Assembly (NCBI GenBank): GCA_963726715.1
Contig: CAVSDF010000006.1
Span: 186,001 to 250,000, forward strand
DNA length: 64,000 nt
Direction: 5' to 3'
From: CAVSDF01 sp963726715
GTDB taxonomy: Bacteria > Bacteroidota > Rhodothermia > Rhodothermales > BA12
In this document: positions 9,433-18,412 of the stretch, piece by piece
How positions within the stretch are numbered: position 1 is the first letter of the stretch
Layout of the letters: the number at the start of each line of letters is the position of its first letter
Program-made: the position numbers and the translations under genes
Notes under the pieces: generated by a model
Told to the model about the DNA's origin: nothing
Databases searched by the model: none
What the model saw: only the letters and a program-made list of their open reading frames with translations

Positions 9433-10011
9433 GTGCTCGCCCTCCTCCTCGCCGCCCTCGCCACGCCGCCGTCCGGGTCCGCCGACGGAGCCGACGAGGC
9501 CGCGCTCGTGGCCCGCATCCGCGACGGCGACGCGCTCGCCTTCGGCGTCTTCTTCGACCGCCACCACGCCGACATCCTGCGCTACCTCGCCCGCCGCGGC
9601 GTCTCGCCCGATGTCGCCGACGACCTCGCGCAGCACGCCTTCGTCTACGTCTGGGAGCACCGCGCGGAGCTCGACCCCGGACGCTCGGCGCGGGCGCTCC
9701 TCTTCCGGATTGCCCACACGCGCGCGCTCAACCACTTCCGCGACACGCGCCGCCTGAGCGGCGACGTCCCCGACACGCCCGACTCCGACCGCACCGACGC
9801 CGCCGTCGAGGCCGATCTCCGCGACGCCCTCGCCGCTGCCGTCGAGACGCTGCCGCCGCGCCGCCGCGAGGTCTTCGAGCTCTGCTTCGTCTCCGGCCTC
9901 ACCCACCGCGAAGCCGCCGACGCGCTCGGCCTCAGTCCCAAAACCGTCGAGCACCAGATGGGCTACGCCCTCAAAACCCTCCGCGAGCGCCTCGCCGCCT
10001 ACGCCGGGTGA
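9433..10011 (+). CDS. ECF RNA polymerase sigma factor (FecI-like)
   Basis: A 192-residue group 4 sigma factor. Region 2 spans roughly residues 33-100 (DGDALAFGVFFDRHHADILR, VADDLAQHAFVYVWEHR), with the core-binding and -10 recognition helices. Region 4 spans about 138-185 (LPPRRREVFELCFVSGLTHR, EAADALGLSPKTVEHQMGYA), a helix-turn-helix. The GTG at 9433 gives a hydrophobic, non-conserved N-terminus; a start closer to VARIRDGDALAF is also possible. It resembles the Bacteroidota FecI-type sigmas that work with a FecR anti-sigma and a TonB receptor. Those partners sit 2.3 kb downstream (12318 and 13402), separated by queE and a lipoprotein gene. Confidence 0.88.
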   Translation: MLALLLAALATPPSGSADGADEAALVARIRDGDALAFGVFFDRHHADILRYLARRGVSPDVADDLAQHAFVYVWEHRAELDPGRSARALLFRIAHTRALNHFRDTRRLSGDVPDTPDSDRTDAAVEADLRDALAAAVETLPPRRREVFELCFVSGLTHREAADALGLSPKTVEHQMGYALKTLRERLAAYAG

Positions 10012-10319
10012 GGGGAGTTGGTGGGGTGGTGAGTTTGTGTGGGTCGATCGGGACCGCCCAACCTGTCATTGCGAGGAGCACAGCGACGTGGCAATCCGGG
10101 TCGATGGGCGCCGTCGATCCAGATTGCCGCGGCCCCTTCGGGACCTCGCCATGACACGTCGACGAACAGGCGCCCACGGTCACCATTCCCACCACCTCAC
10201 CCCTTCCGAACTCACCAACTCGCCATCCCCTGCGTTTTCGGTGAACGGAGGCCGGTTCGGGCGCCTTGGCGGCAGCGGCGGGTTCGGCGATGCCCTCTGG
10301 CTTTTCTCCTTCGCCTCCG
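10012..10319. other. Intergenic region between the ECF sigma gene and queE
   Basis: These 308 bp contain no convincing gene. They hold the 93-bp palindromic repeat (10064-10156), flanked by a G/T-rich stretch on the left (GAGTTGGTGGGGTGGTGAG) and a C/A-rich stretch on the right (ACTCACCAACTC) that are partly complementary. The repeat is therefore nested in a looser inverted repeat. Confidence 0.6.
10064..10156. repeat. 93-bp palindromic intergenic repeat, copy 1 (REP/MITE-like)
   Basis: It starts TGTCATTGCGAGGAGC and ends CCTCGCCATGACA, giving imperfect terminal inverted repeats, with internal GGCAATCC and GGATT/AGATTGCC segments. The second copy is at 16205-16297 in the same orientation and length. 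No open frame or transposase is present inside. Similar TCATTGCGAGGAGC repeats occur in many bacterial genomes and are thought to be non-autonomous elements or hairpin repeats. Confidence 0.75.
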
Positions 10320-11051
10320 ATGCCCCGCACCTACCGCGTCAAGGACGTCTGGCGCACGCTGCAGGGCGAAGGTGCGTTCGCCGGGCGCCCGGCGGTCTTC
10401 GTGCGCTTCGTGGCGTGCAACCTGTGGACGGGCCGCGACGCCGACCGCGCCCGCGACGCCGAGCGCTCCGGCGCCGACTGCCCGCTCTGGTGCGACACCG
10501 ACTTCACGCGCGACGGCAGCCGCGTCTTCGACTCGCCCGATGCCCTCGCTGACCACGTCGCCGCCGTGGGCGCGGGCATCGGATTCGTCGTTTGCACCGG
10601 GGGCGAGCCGCTGCTGCAACTCGACGCGCCGCTCGTCGCCGCCCTTCACGCGCGCGGGCTGTACGTGGCCGTCGAGACCAACGGCACCGTCTCGCTTACC
10701 GCCGCCACCGGGCGCGCCGACGGTCCCGATGTGCCGGACTGGGTGACGTGCAGCCCCAAGCTCCGCGAACGCGTGGGCGCCCACAGCGCGGGCGAGGCCA
10801 GTCCACTCGCGCTCGAATGGTTCGACGAGATCAAGCTCGTCGTCCCCGACTACGCCCCCGCCGACGTGGCCGGTTTCCTCGCGCGGCAGCGCGTCCACAC
10901 GGTCGCCGGGGCGCTGCTGCCGCTGCGGTGGCTCCAACCGGAGGACGGTCCCCGCGTCGCCGAAGCGACCGCCGCCGCCGTCGCCGCCGCCCTCGCCGAC
11001 CCGTCGTGGCGCGTGTCGGTGCAGACGCACAAGGTGCTCGATGTGCCGTGA
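10320..11051 (+). CDS. queE: 7-carboxy-7-deazaguanine synthase QueE (radical SAM)
   Basis: A 243-residue radical SAM enzyme starting MPRTYRVKDVWRTLQGEG. It converts 6-carboxytetrahydropterin to 7-carboxy-7-deazaguanine in queuosine/7-deazaguanine biosynthesis, using S-adenosylmethionine, a 4Fe-4S cluster and Mg2+. The family markers are YRVKDVWRTLQGEGAFAGRP, FVRFVACNLW and CDTDF, then the SAM-binding CTGGEPLLQ, VETNGT and EIKLVVPDY. The cluster cysteines are spaced CX20CX3C (CNLW...DCPLWCDTDF), the long-insert QueE type rather than the classical CX3CX2C. A further in-frame ATG lies upstream at 10290 but adds residues not shared with the family, so 10320 is chosen. The other queuosine genes are not in the window. 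Confidence 0.93.
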   Translation: MPRTYRVKDVWRTLQGEGAFAGRPAVFVRFVACNLWTGRDADRARDAERSGADCPLWCDTDFTRDGSRVFDSPDALADHVAAVGAGIGFVVCTGGEPLLQLDAPLVAALHARGLYVAVETNGTVSLTAATGRADGPDVPDWVTCSPKLRERVGAHSAGEASPLALEWFDEIKLVVPDYAPADVAGFLARQRVHTVAGALLPLRWLQPEDGPRVAEATAAAVAAALADPSWRVSVQTHKVLDVP

Positions 11052-11175
11052 TCTTGGGGAATCGGGGATGGAGTGGAAAATCGTCGGGCGATAGGGGGGG
11101 CGGAGGGGCGTGGCGGGTAAGGACAGGGACGCGCGTCTCTTCCGTCCCTTGTTCCTCCTCCACGTCCCCACATCC

Positions 11176-12121
11176 ATGCCCCGCACCCTGCGCTTCGGCG
11201 CCCTCCTCGTTCCCGCCCTTGCGCTCGGCCTCGCCGCCTGCGACGGCGTCTCCGACACCTCGCCCGCGCTCTCCGCCGCCGACGCGCAGGTCGCCGCCCT
11301 TCTCGTCGGGCAGGCGCTCGGCGACCAGTCGGAAGGGATGGTCTCCGACATCCGCGACCTCGACGCCGGCTTCGACAGCCGCGGCATCGTCTACGGCGAC
11401 GGACCGATGAGCGGCGGGATGCGCCCCGGTGGCCCCGGCGGGCACGGCGGCCCCGACGACTGGCGTGGCGACCGCCAGAACGGCGTCGTCACCTACGACT
11501 CGACGACCGGCACGCACCGCATCGCCTACGACCGCGCCATGACCGGCGACCGCGGCTCCGACGCCCTCCACGTCAACCTCGCCTACGTCTACACGACGGC
11601 CACCGGCGCCTTCGTCCGCAACCCCCGCACCGACCGCGCCCGCATCGACCGCATCGTCTTCGACGGCACGCGCTCGGGCGCCATGCGCCGCATCCGCCCG
11701 AACTCGACCGCGACCGACACGTCGAGCTTCTCGCGCGAGGCGACGTGGACGCTCGGCGGCCTCACCGGCGCCACCTCGACCTTCTCCGGCGACCAGCTCT
11801 CGACCGGCTCCGGCTCGATGACGACCCCCGACGGCACCGTCCGCGTGCGCGGCTACACCGTCCGCCTGCGCACCACCGACGCGACGATCACGCGTGGCGC
11901 CGCGACGACCGCGAACGGACGCCCGGAGATGGCGCTCACCGGCACGCTCGCCTACGAAACCGTCTTCACCCGCACCGCCGCCGACGGCACGACCGAGGAG
12001 ACGCGCGCCGAGGGCACCATCGACCTCGCCACCGACGGCCCGCGCCCTCATGCGCTTCATGGGCAACGACCACCGCTTCGCCCTCGACCTGCGCACCGGC
12101 GGCGCGGCCAAGCAGCGCTGA
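11176..12121 (+). CDS. Lipoprotein of unknown function (late frameshift)
   Basis: A protein of about 315 residues starting MPRTLRFGALLVPALALGLA with a lipobox LAAC, so it is probably an envelope lipoprotein. A short glycine/proline-rich stretch (GGMRPGGPGGHGGPDD, about residues 78-93) is followed by a beta-rich domain with many short strands (GVVTYDSTTGTHRIAYDRAM, NLAYVYTTATGAFVRNP, STGSGSMTTPDGTVRVRGYT). Near 12040 the frame changes; the alternative frame gives the natural end ALMRFMGNDHRFALDLRTGG and a stop at 12121, directly before a strong terminator. I recognise no family. It lies between queE and fecR; co-function with the sigma/FecR/TonB set is possible but not shown. Confidence 0.7.
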
Positions 12122-12142
12122 TCCCGGCGCTCCCTGCCGTCG

Positions 12143-12181
12143 ACCGGGCCGCTTCCACGTGTGGAGGCGGCCCGGTTTTTC
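12143..12181 (+). terminator. Rho-independent terminator after the lipoprotein gene
   Basis: ACCGGGCCGC (12143-12152) pairs with GCGGCCCGGT (12167-12176), enclosing TTCCACGTGTGGAG, and is followed by TTTTTCG. It is a strong intrinsic terminator 22 bp after the lipoprotein stop in its shifted frame, which supports that frame as the true end. Confidence 0.88.
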
Positions 12182-12207
12182 GTTGGTGGAGGGTTGCGTC
12201 GATGTTG

Positions 12208-12277
12208 ACCTGTCCAGGTCTCCGGCCTGACAGGTCCATCTCCGCCGTCCGTCGTCAGCCATCCACCGGCTATCTTG
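12208..12277 (+). promoter_or_regulatory. Inverted repeat and -7-like box before fecR
   Basis: ACCTGTC (12208-12214) and GACAGGT (12229-12235) form a 7-bp inverted repeat between the terminator and fecR. TATCTTGC at 12271, 47 bp before the fecR start, resembles the TAnnTTTG -7 element but has no TTG box at the expected distance. Variants of ACCTGTCAGGT recur near gene ends elsewhere in the window (around 4065, 29365 and 29385), so it may be a general intergenic hairpin rather than an operator. Confidence 0.35.
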
Positions 12278-12317
12278 CTGCCGATGGGGGAGGCGCCCGC
12301 CGTGGCGTGTAGTCTCG

Positions 12318-13355
12318 ATGCCCCCCGACCCTTCTGCGATGGACCGCTTCGATACCGATACCCCGCTGCACGACGACGACCGCGACCTCGCGCTCGCCCG
12401 CGCGCTCGATGCACAGGCGTCCGGGCGTCCGTCGGAGGCGGTGGGCGCCGATTCTCTCGGCGCTGTCCTCGCCACCCGCCGCGCCGCCCTCGACGCGCCC
12501 GCGCCCGATGCCGACCGTGTCGCCGCGCTCCGCGCCCGCGTGATGGCAGCGACCGAGGAGGCCCGCGCCGCCCGCATCGCGGCAGACCGCGCGCCCGCGC
12601 GCCACGCCGCACCGCGCCGGACGGCCACGCGCCGCTTCGCGGGTGCCCTCGCCGCGCTCGGCCTGCTCGTTGCCGTCGGACTCGTCGTGCGCAACGCGAT
12701 GCCCGTCGCGCCTCGTCCGCTCGGCGTGGCCGAAGGGGCGGCGCCGGTGCGCGTCGTGCTGCCGGGCGGCGACGGCACCGTGGTCCTCGACCCCGGCGCC
12801 CGCCTCGACCGCATCGCCTCCGACGATCCATCCGCCGTGCGCGTGCGCCTGACCGGAAGCGCCACGTTCGACATCACGCACCGGCCCGAGCGGCGCTTCG
12901 AGGTCGAGGCCGCAGGCGCGACCGTCGCCGTGCTCGGCACCCGCTTCCGCGTCGACGCGGCGGACGGCGGCGCGACGGTGGTGCTCGAACGCGGACGCGT
13001 GCGCCTCTCGAACGCATCCGGCGCCGCCGTTACGCTCGCGCCCGGCCAGACGGCGACCGCGACCGCCGCCGCCGTCACGCCCGCATCCGACGCCGACGGG
13101 ATCGTTGCGGACCTTGGCACCACCCTCACCTTCCGCCGCACGAGCGCCCGCGCCGTCGCCGACGCGCTCGGGGCACGCATCGGCGTCGTCGTCCGCCTGC
13201 CGCCCGACGTCGCCGCCGAGACCGTCACCGGCACCCTGTCGATCGGCCCCGACACGGTCGTGCGCGTGCCGCTCGATGCCTTCGGCGATGTCCTCGGCGG
13301 GCGGTTCGTGCAGGATGGCGGCGGCGCGGCCTACCGCTTCGAGCGCAGCCGCTGA
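12318..13355 (+). CDS. FecR-family anti-sigma factor
   Basis: A 345-residue protein with the FecR arrangement: a short cytoplasmic N-domain (DRDLALARALDAQASGRP), a single membrane helix at about 107-125 (FAGALAALGLLVAVGLVV) and a periplasmic FecR domain at about 140-240. The latter includes RVVLPGGDGTVVLDPGARL, LTGSATFDITHRPERRFEVE, VAVLGTRFRVDA and LERGRVRLS...VTLAPGQTAT. The C-terminal portion (LTFRRTSARAVADALGARIG) is the DUF4974/STN-like domain that contacts the TonB receptor in this family. It should transmit occupancy of the downstream receptor to an ECF sigma factor, most likely the one at 9433. A second in-frame ATG at 12339 is a possible start. Confidence 0.9.
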   Translation: MPPDPSAMDRFDTDTPLHDDDRDLALARALDAQASGRPSEAVGADSLGAVLATRRAALDAPAPDADRVAALRARVMAATEEARAARIAADRAPARHAAPRRTATRRFAGALAALGLLVAVGLVVRNAMPVAPRPLGVAEGAAPVRVVLPGGDGTVVLDPGARLDRIASDDPSAVRVRLTGSATFDITHRPERRFEVEAAGATVAVLGTRFRVDAADGGATVVLERGRVRLSNASGAAVTLAPGQTATATAAAVTPASDADGIVADLGTTLTFRRTSARAVADALGARIGVVVRLPPDVAAETVTGTLSIGPDTVVRVPLDAFGDVLGGRFVQDGGGAAYRFERSR

Positions 13356-13401
13356 CGCCCGCCGCGTCCCGGACGCTCGCCCGTTTCCCTCCGCCCTTTC
13401 C

Positions 13402-16141
13402 GTGCGCTGTCCGACCGCTGTCCGTGCCCGCCCGAGCGCCCGAGCGCTGCGTGTGGCGCTGTGCGTGGGGATGGGGATGGTGGGCAGCCTCGCCGCCGCA
13501 TCCGCGCACGCGCAGCCAGTCGAGACGTCGCGCCCCGAGACGCAGGGCGTCGTCTTCGCCTACGATGCCGTCCCGCTGCGCCGCGTCGCCGCCGATGCCG
13601 AGCGCCGCGCCGGGCTGCGCATCCTCGCGCGCGACGCGGTCCTCGACCGCTGCACCGTCACGCTCCGCGCCACCGGCCGCGCGGCCTTCCTCGCCGCCCT
13701 CGCCCGCGCGCTCGCGCCCCAGGGCGTGCGCGTCGACGTGCGTGGCGACCAGGTGCTGCTCGTGGAGACCGGGACGGATGCGGCGAGCGCCGACGCGCCG
13801 GTTCGGATGTCCCTCACCGGGCGGGTGCGCGACGCGGCAACGGGGGCGGGCGTGCCGTTTGCGAGCGTGACGTGGACCGAAGACGGCGCCCTGAAAGGCG
13901 TCTCCGCCGGTCCCGACGGCCTCTTCGACGCCTCCCTCCCACCGGGTGGCGCGCGGGTCGAGGTCGCGTCGGTCGGCTACCGCGCCGCCGCGCGGGCAGT
14001 CGCGGCGGGGGCGTCGCGGCTCGACATCGCCCTCGCGCCGGTGCCCGTGCCGGGCGCCGAGACGGTCGTCGTCGGGTGGCGGCTCGATGCGGCGCTCGAC
14101 ACCGCGCTCGCCGCCGTGGCGTCGCGGCGGAGTGCGCCCGGCACCGCCGAGCCGAGCGTGCGGCGGGCGCTCGAAGCGTTCCCGTCGGTCGGCGTCGGGG
14201 CGGCGTTCGCCGAGGGGCCGCGCGTGCGCGGCCTGCGCGCCGACGGCTTCGAGGTGCTCCTCGACGGCGTGCCCGTCTACAACCCGACGCACCTCTTCGG
14301 CCTCTACGACGCCTTCAACCCCGACGCCCTCGACCCCGTCGCCTTCTACTACGACGCCGCCCCGGCGCGCTTCGCCGGTCCGCCCGCGGGCACGCTCGCC
14401 TTCGCCACGCGCCGCGGCGCCGCCGACGGCTGGGAGACGAGCGCCGCCGCCGGCAGCATCGCCGCCCGCGCAACCGTCGGCGGCCCCATCGGCGGCCCGG
14501 TCGGCGGCAGGGGAGGCGTTCCGGGCGTGACCGTCCTCGTCGCCGGGCGGGCGTCGCTCGTCGGGCGGGTGCCGTTTCCGGGGAGCGACGCCCTCCTGCG
14601 CACCGGCCTCGACGCCGGGCGCGAGACGTCGGCGGTGCCGGGCGCGGCGCTCGACGGCGGTCCGCTCGGGCGCCGCGTCGTGACGCCGCTCGCGGTCGGG
14701 GCGTCGTTCGCCGACGGGCACGTCCGCATCGACCGCGCGGCCTTCGGCGGCGAGGTCGCCCTCAGCGTCTACGCGGGCGACGACCGCGCGGAGAGCGCCG
14801 CCGAGCGCATCCTGCCCGTCTCGCGCGCCGATCCGCGTCCGGTGACGGTGGCCGTCGAGACGCGCAGCGCGTGGGGAAGCGCGGTGGGCAGCCTCGCCTA
14901 CACCCGCGCCGACGGGCCGTGGCGCACCGCGCTCAGCGCCGGGGTGAGTCGCTACCACGCGCGCTTCGGCAAGGACGATTTCTCGTACCCGCTGCTCGCG
15001 CCGATCCAGCCCGGCGGCGGTCCGCGCCCGCTCGCGGCGAGTTTCGACACGCTCGGCTACCGCAACGACCTCCTCGACATCCGCGCGGGCCTGACGACCG
15101 AGCGCGCCGCGGTGCATCGCGGCGGGATGACGCGGTGGAGCGCGGGCGTGCTCGCCACCCGCTACGCGACGCGCTACGAGGAACAGGCCGCCCGCAGCCC
15201 GCGCACCGTCTCCGACACCCGCACCGTCCAACTCGACGCCTTCGCCGACGGACGCGTGACGCGCGGACCGCTCGCGCTCGACGGCGGCGTGCGTGTCCAC
15301 CGCTTCGGCGCCCTCGCCGCGCAGGCGACGCCGCGCGTCCGGGCGACCGTCGAGGCCGGACCCGTCTCCGTCTTCGGCGCCGTCCACCGCGGCGTGCAGT
15401 TTCTCCACCGCCTCTACTTCGACGGCCAGCCCGGCGCGAGCGTCTGGGTGACGACGGCCCCCGGCGAGCGCCCGACCGTCTCCGAAGGCGCATCGGTGGG
15501 GATGTCGACGCGGATCGCGCGGCGCCATGTCGTGCAGGCCGAGGCGTACGCGCGGCGCTACGAGAACCTGCGGCAGCACGCGACGAGTGCCGTCGTGCTG
15601 CGGCGCGGCGCGAGCGTGACCCTCGCGCCGTGGGCGAGCGATGTCGCCGGGCGTGGGCGCGGCCTCGAAATCCTCTACCGCGGCGCCGTGCCGCTCGGCG
15701 CCGCATCGCTCGACCTCACCGCCGCCTACACCCTTGCGCGGATGGACCTCGCCGGTCCGATCCGGCGACATCCGCGCCAGCGACGACCGGACGCATCAGG
15801 CGCGCGTCGGCGTCTCGGCGGCGCTGCCCTTCGGCATCGGCGTCGACCTGACGGCCGCGGCGGCCTCCGGCGTGCCCGATCCGCTCGACCGGAGCACCGC
15901 GCCCGGCTCGCTCGGCCCGTACCGCCGCGTCGATGGCGCCCTCCGCGTGGCGCGGCGCGTCGGCGGGGCGCAGGTGCGGGCGGCGCTCTCGGTCTACAAC
16001 CTCTTCGACCGGCAGAACCCGTGGTACCGCGAGGCCGTGCCCGCCGTCGTGCCGGGCCGTCCGCAGCAGGTCTCCCTCGTCCCCGTCGACGTCTACGACC
16101 TCGGCGCGACGCCGTCGTTCGAGATCGCCGTGAGGTGGTGA
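13402..16141 (+). CDS. TonB-dependent receptor with STN signalling domain (one frameshift)
   Basis: An outer-membrane receptor of about 913 residues. A GTG at 13402 leads into a signal peptide (ALRVALCVGMGMVGSLAAAS...HAQ). The next domain is an STN secretin/TonB N-terminal domain (VVFAYDAVPLRRVAADAERR, about 46-120), the part that contacts FecR in sigma-regulating receptors. A carboxypeptidase-regulatory-like beta-sandwich follows (LTGRVRDAATGAGVPFASVT), then a plug (VRGLRADGFEVLLDGVPVYN, then PTHLFGLYDAFNP) and a long barrel. The frame changes near 15760; the second frame gives the barrel end (VYNLFDRQNPWYREAVPAVV, ATPSFEIAVRW). With the sigma factor and FecR it forms a trans-envelope signalling system for an unidentified ligand, perhaps a siderophore or carbohydrate. 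It begins 46 bp after fecR and is probably co-transcribed. Confidence 0.88.
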
Positions 16142-16204
16142 GGTGGTGGGGGTGTGGGTTGGTGAGGGCAGGGCCGTTAGGTTCTGCGTCCGGATCCCCC
16201 TTCC

Positions 16205-16297
16205 TGTCATTGCGAGGAGCGAAGCGACGCGGCAATCTGGATCGACGAACACCTTCGATCCGGATTGCCACGGCCCTTTCAGGGCCTCGCAATGACA
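16205..16297. repeat. 93-bp palindromic intergenic repeat, copy 2 (REP/MITE-like)
   Basis: The second copy of the element at 10064-10156, with more regular ends: TGTCATTGCGAGG at the left and CCTCGCAATGACA at the right, a 13-bp perfect terminal inverted repeat. Internally, GGCAATCTGGATCGA mirrors TCGATCCGGATTGCC. It sits between the TonB receptor gene and the deacetylase-fold gene, flanked by GTGGGTTGGTGAGGG-like G/T-rich sequence on both sides. Confidence 0.8.
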
Positions 16298-16367
16298 CCG
16301 AAGAGCACAGAGATAGAACTGAACGGCCCTGGGGGTTGGTGAGGGTGCGCCGGGTGCGCCTGCGCCG

Positions 16368-17342
16368 GTGCGGCGTTCGACGCGCGATCTCTCCGCATTT
16401 CCGCCCGTGCGATTCTCCTACTGCGACGGCTACGCGGCGCCGCTGCCGCCCGGCCACGCCTTCCCGATGGGCAAGTTCGCCGCCCTGCACGCGCTCCTCG
16501 TGCGCGAGAGGCTCGTGCGCCCGGAGGAGGTGTGCGCGCCGCGCGAGGCCGACTGGGCCGACCTGCTCACCGCGCACGACGCCGACTACCTCGACCGCTT
16601 CGCCTCCGGCACGTTCGCGCGCCTCGAAGCGCGCCGCACCGGCCTGCCGTGGTCGCCCGCGCTCGTGCGCCGCAGCCGCCTCGAAGCGCGTGGCACGCTC
16701 GACGCGGCCCTCCACGCCCTGACGACGCTCGGCGCGCCCGGCGGTGGCATCGCGGCCAACGCGGGCGGCGGCACGCACCACGCCCACGCGGGTCACGGCG
16801 AAGGCTTCTGCCTGCTCAACGATGTCGCCGTCGCCATCCGCTGCCTCCAGCGCGCCGCGTGGATCGCGCGCGCCTGCGTCGTCGATCTCGATGTGCACCA
16901 GGGCAACGGCACCGCCGCGCTCTTCGCCGGGGACGAGGCCGTCACGACGTTCTCGGTCCACGGCGCGCGCAACTACCCGGCGCGCAAGGAAGCCTCGACG
17001 CTCGACATCGCCCTCGACGACGGCACGACCGACGACGCCTACCTCGACGCCGTGATGGGCGCGCTGCCCGGCGTCCTCGCCCGCGCCCGCGCCGATGTCG
17101 TCTTCTACGTCGCCGGTGTGGACATCGTGGCCGACGACCGCTTCGGGCGCCTCGCCGTCACCCGCGAGGGCCTCCGCCGCCGCGAACTCGCCGTCCTCAC
17201 GCTCCTCCGCGACGCCCGCGTGCCCGTCGTCCTGCTCGCCAGCGGCGGCTACGCCCCCGGCCCGACCGACGCCGCCCGTGCCGACGCCACCGCCGACCGC
17301 CACGCCGACGCTCACCGCGAAGCCGCGCGCCTGTGGCGGTGA
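16368..17342 (+). CDS. Histone deacetylase-superfamily (arginase/deacetylase fold) enzyme
   Basis: A 324-residue zinc hydrolase of the HDAC/acetoin-utilisation superfamily, probably a cytoplasmic deacetylase of small molecules or protein lysines. The catalytic residues are visible: the tandem histidines in NAGGGTHHAHAGHGEGFC (His137, His138), the zinc ligands Asp175 and His177 in VVDLDVHQGNGTAALF, and the third ligand Asp252 in VFYVAGVDIVADDRFG. GGYAPG at about 294 is the expected late glycine motif, although the catalytic tyrosine context is only approximate. Both candidate starts are GTG: 16368, or 16407 where VRFSYCDGYAAPLPPGHAFP begins the conserved core. The later start would remove 13 non-conserved residues and may be the real one. 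Confidence 0.87.
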   Translation: MRRSTRDLSAFPPVRFSYCDGYAAPLPPGHAFPMGKFAALHALLVRERLVRPEEVCAPREADWADLLTAHDADYLDRFASGTFARLEARRTGLPWSPALVRRSRLEARGTLDAALHALTTLGAPGGGIAANAGGGTHHAHAGHGEGFCLLNDVAVAIRCLQRAAWIARACVVDLDVHQGNGTAALFAGDEAVTTFSVHGARNYPARKEASTLDIALDDGTTDDAYLDAVMGALPGVLARARADVVFYVAGVDIVADDRFGRLAVTREGLRRRELAVLTLLRDARVPVVLLASGGYAPGPTDAARADATADRHADAHREAARLWR

Positions 17343-17419
17343 GTGGTGGGTGGTGAGTTTGTGAGGTGGTGAGGGCAGAATCGGCTACGACCGATAGCCA
17401 ACGACCCACGACAACCCAC

Positions 17420-18412
17420 TCACGGCACGCGCAGCGCAGGCAACGGCGCGAGGCCGAGGGAGTCGCGCCAGCGGAGGTCGGAGGGGCCGTGGAGGCGCCA
17501 GTAGGGTATCCGGAGGGTGCGGACGAGGCGGACGCGCTCGCCCTCGGTCGTCGTCCAGCCGAGGATCCGATGCGGGGCGGCGGCCTCGACGACGAGTGTC
17601 CGCGCGAACGGCCCGCGCGTGCCGGTGTAGGCGATGCGAAAGCGCGTCGCGGCGACAGACGCGCCGCCAGGAGCAGCGGCGGTCGTGTCGGCGCGGGTGA
17701 TCGTGGCGGCGACGGGGGCGAGGGTGTCGTGGGCGACGCGCTGCCGCCAGAGCGCGGGCACGAGCGATCCGCGCCAGTCGGCGCCGCCGTTGAAGCGCCC
17801 GCCGTCGAGTTCGCGCAGCTGCACGAAGAGCGCGTCTTCGTAGAGCGTGCCGTCGGGCGCGACGGCCACGCGGTCGGTTTCGCCCTCCTCGGCGAAGTAC
17901 GAGCGCATCGAGGCGCGGAAGCCGCCCGCACCGTCCGCCGTGCGACCGGGCCAGACGCCGTGCCAGACGTGCCCGCACCACTCCTGCGCGGTGAGGGTGA
18001 TCTTCGCCGGCGCGAACCGCCCGCCGACCGCCGCCCCGTAGTCGGCGACGGGCATGAAGACGCTCGTCATCACCGAGTACGGGTAGACGCCCGTCTGGAA
18101 GGTCTCCATGTGGTTGAGCTTGACGACATCGACGCGGTCGTCGCCCTCGGCGCCGTCGTCCTTGATCCACGTCCGGCGGTCGGCGGGTTCGGTGACGGTG
18201 ACGAGCACGACCGAGGCGTCGCGGAGCGAATCGTAGCGCATCACCGACGCAGCGTACGTCGCCACCTCGGCATTCCCGTCGCCCCACGCCGCCCAGAACG
18301 CGGGCGAGGCGCCTCCGACGGGCGCGTCCGGCCACGCCACCGAGGGACCGGGGGACGGCGGAGACGCGCAGGCGGCGAGGGCGAAGGCGAGCAGGAGCGA
18401 AAGCGGGCGCAT
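17420..18412 (-). CDS. Conserved lipoprotein of unknown function
   Basis: A 330-residue protein starting MRPLSLLLAFALAACASPPS, with lipobox LAAC giving Cys15. The mature protein is a single beta-rich domain with distinctive segments: WAAWGDGNAEVATYAASVMR, HMETFQTGVYPYSVMTSVFM, LTAQEWCGHVWHGVWPG and a C-terminal VRLVRTLRIPYWRLHGPSDL. The WCGHVWHG segment recurs in uncharacterised Bacteroidota lipoproteins, but I do not know a function. An ATG at 18427 would add five residues and is less likely. It ends 77 bp from the convergent deacetylase-fold gene. Confidence 0.75.
   Translation of the reverse strand: MRPLSLLLAFALAACASPPSPGPSVAWPDAPVGGASPAFWAAWGDGNAEVATYAASVMRYDSLRDASVVLVTVTEPADRRTWIKDDGAEGDDRVDVVKLNHMETFQTGVYPYSVMTSVFMPVADYGAAVGGRFAPAKITLTAQEWCGHVWHGVWPGRTADGAGGFRASMRSYFAEEGETDRVAVAPDGTLYEDALFVQLRELDGGRFNGGADWRGSLVPALWRQRVAHDTLAPVAATITRADTTAAAPGGASVAATRFRIAYTGTRGPFARTLVVEAAAPHRILGWTTTEGERVRLVRTLRIPYWRLHGPSDLRWRDSLGLAPLPALRVP

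Noticed and set aside
13225..15771. Long minus-strand frame opposite the TonB receptor gene
   Set aside because: Composition is Arg/Gly/Glu/Ala-rich low-complexity and the sense strand has STN, plug and barrel motifs.
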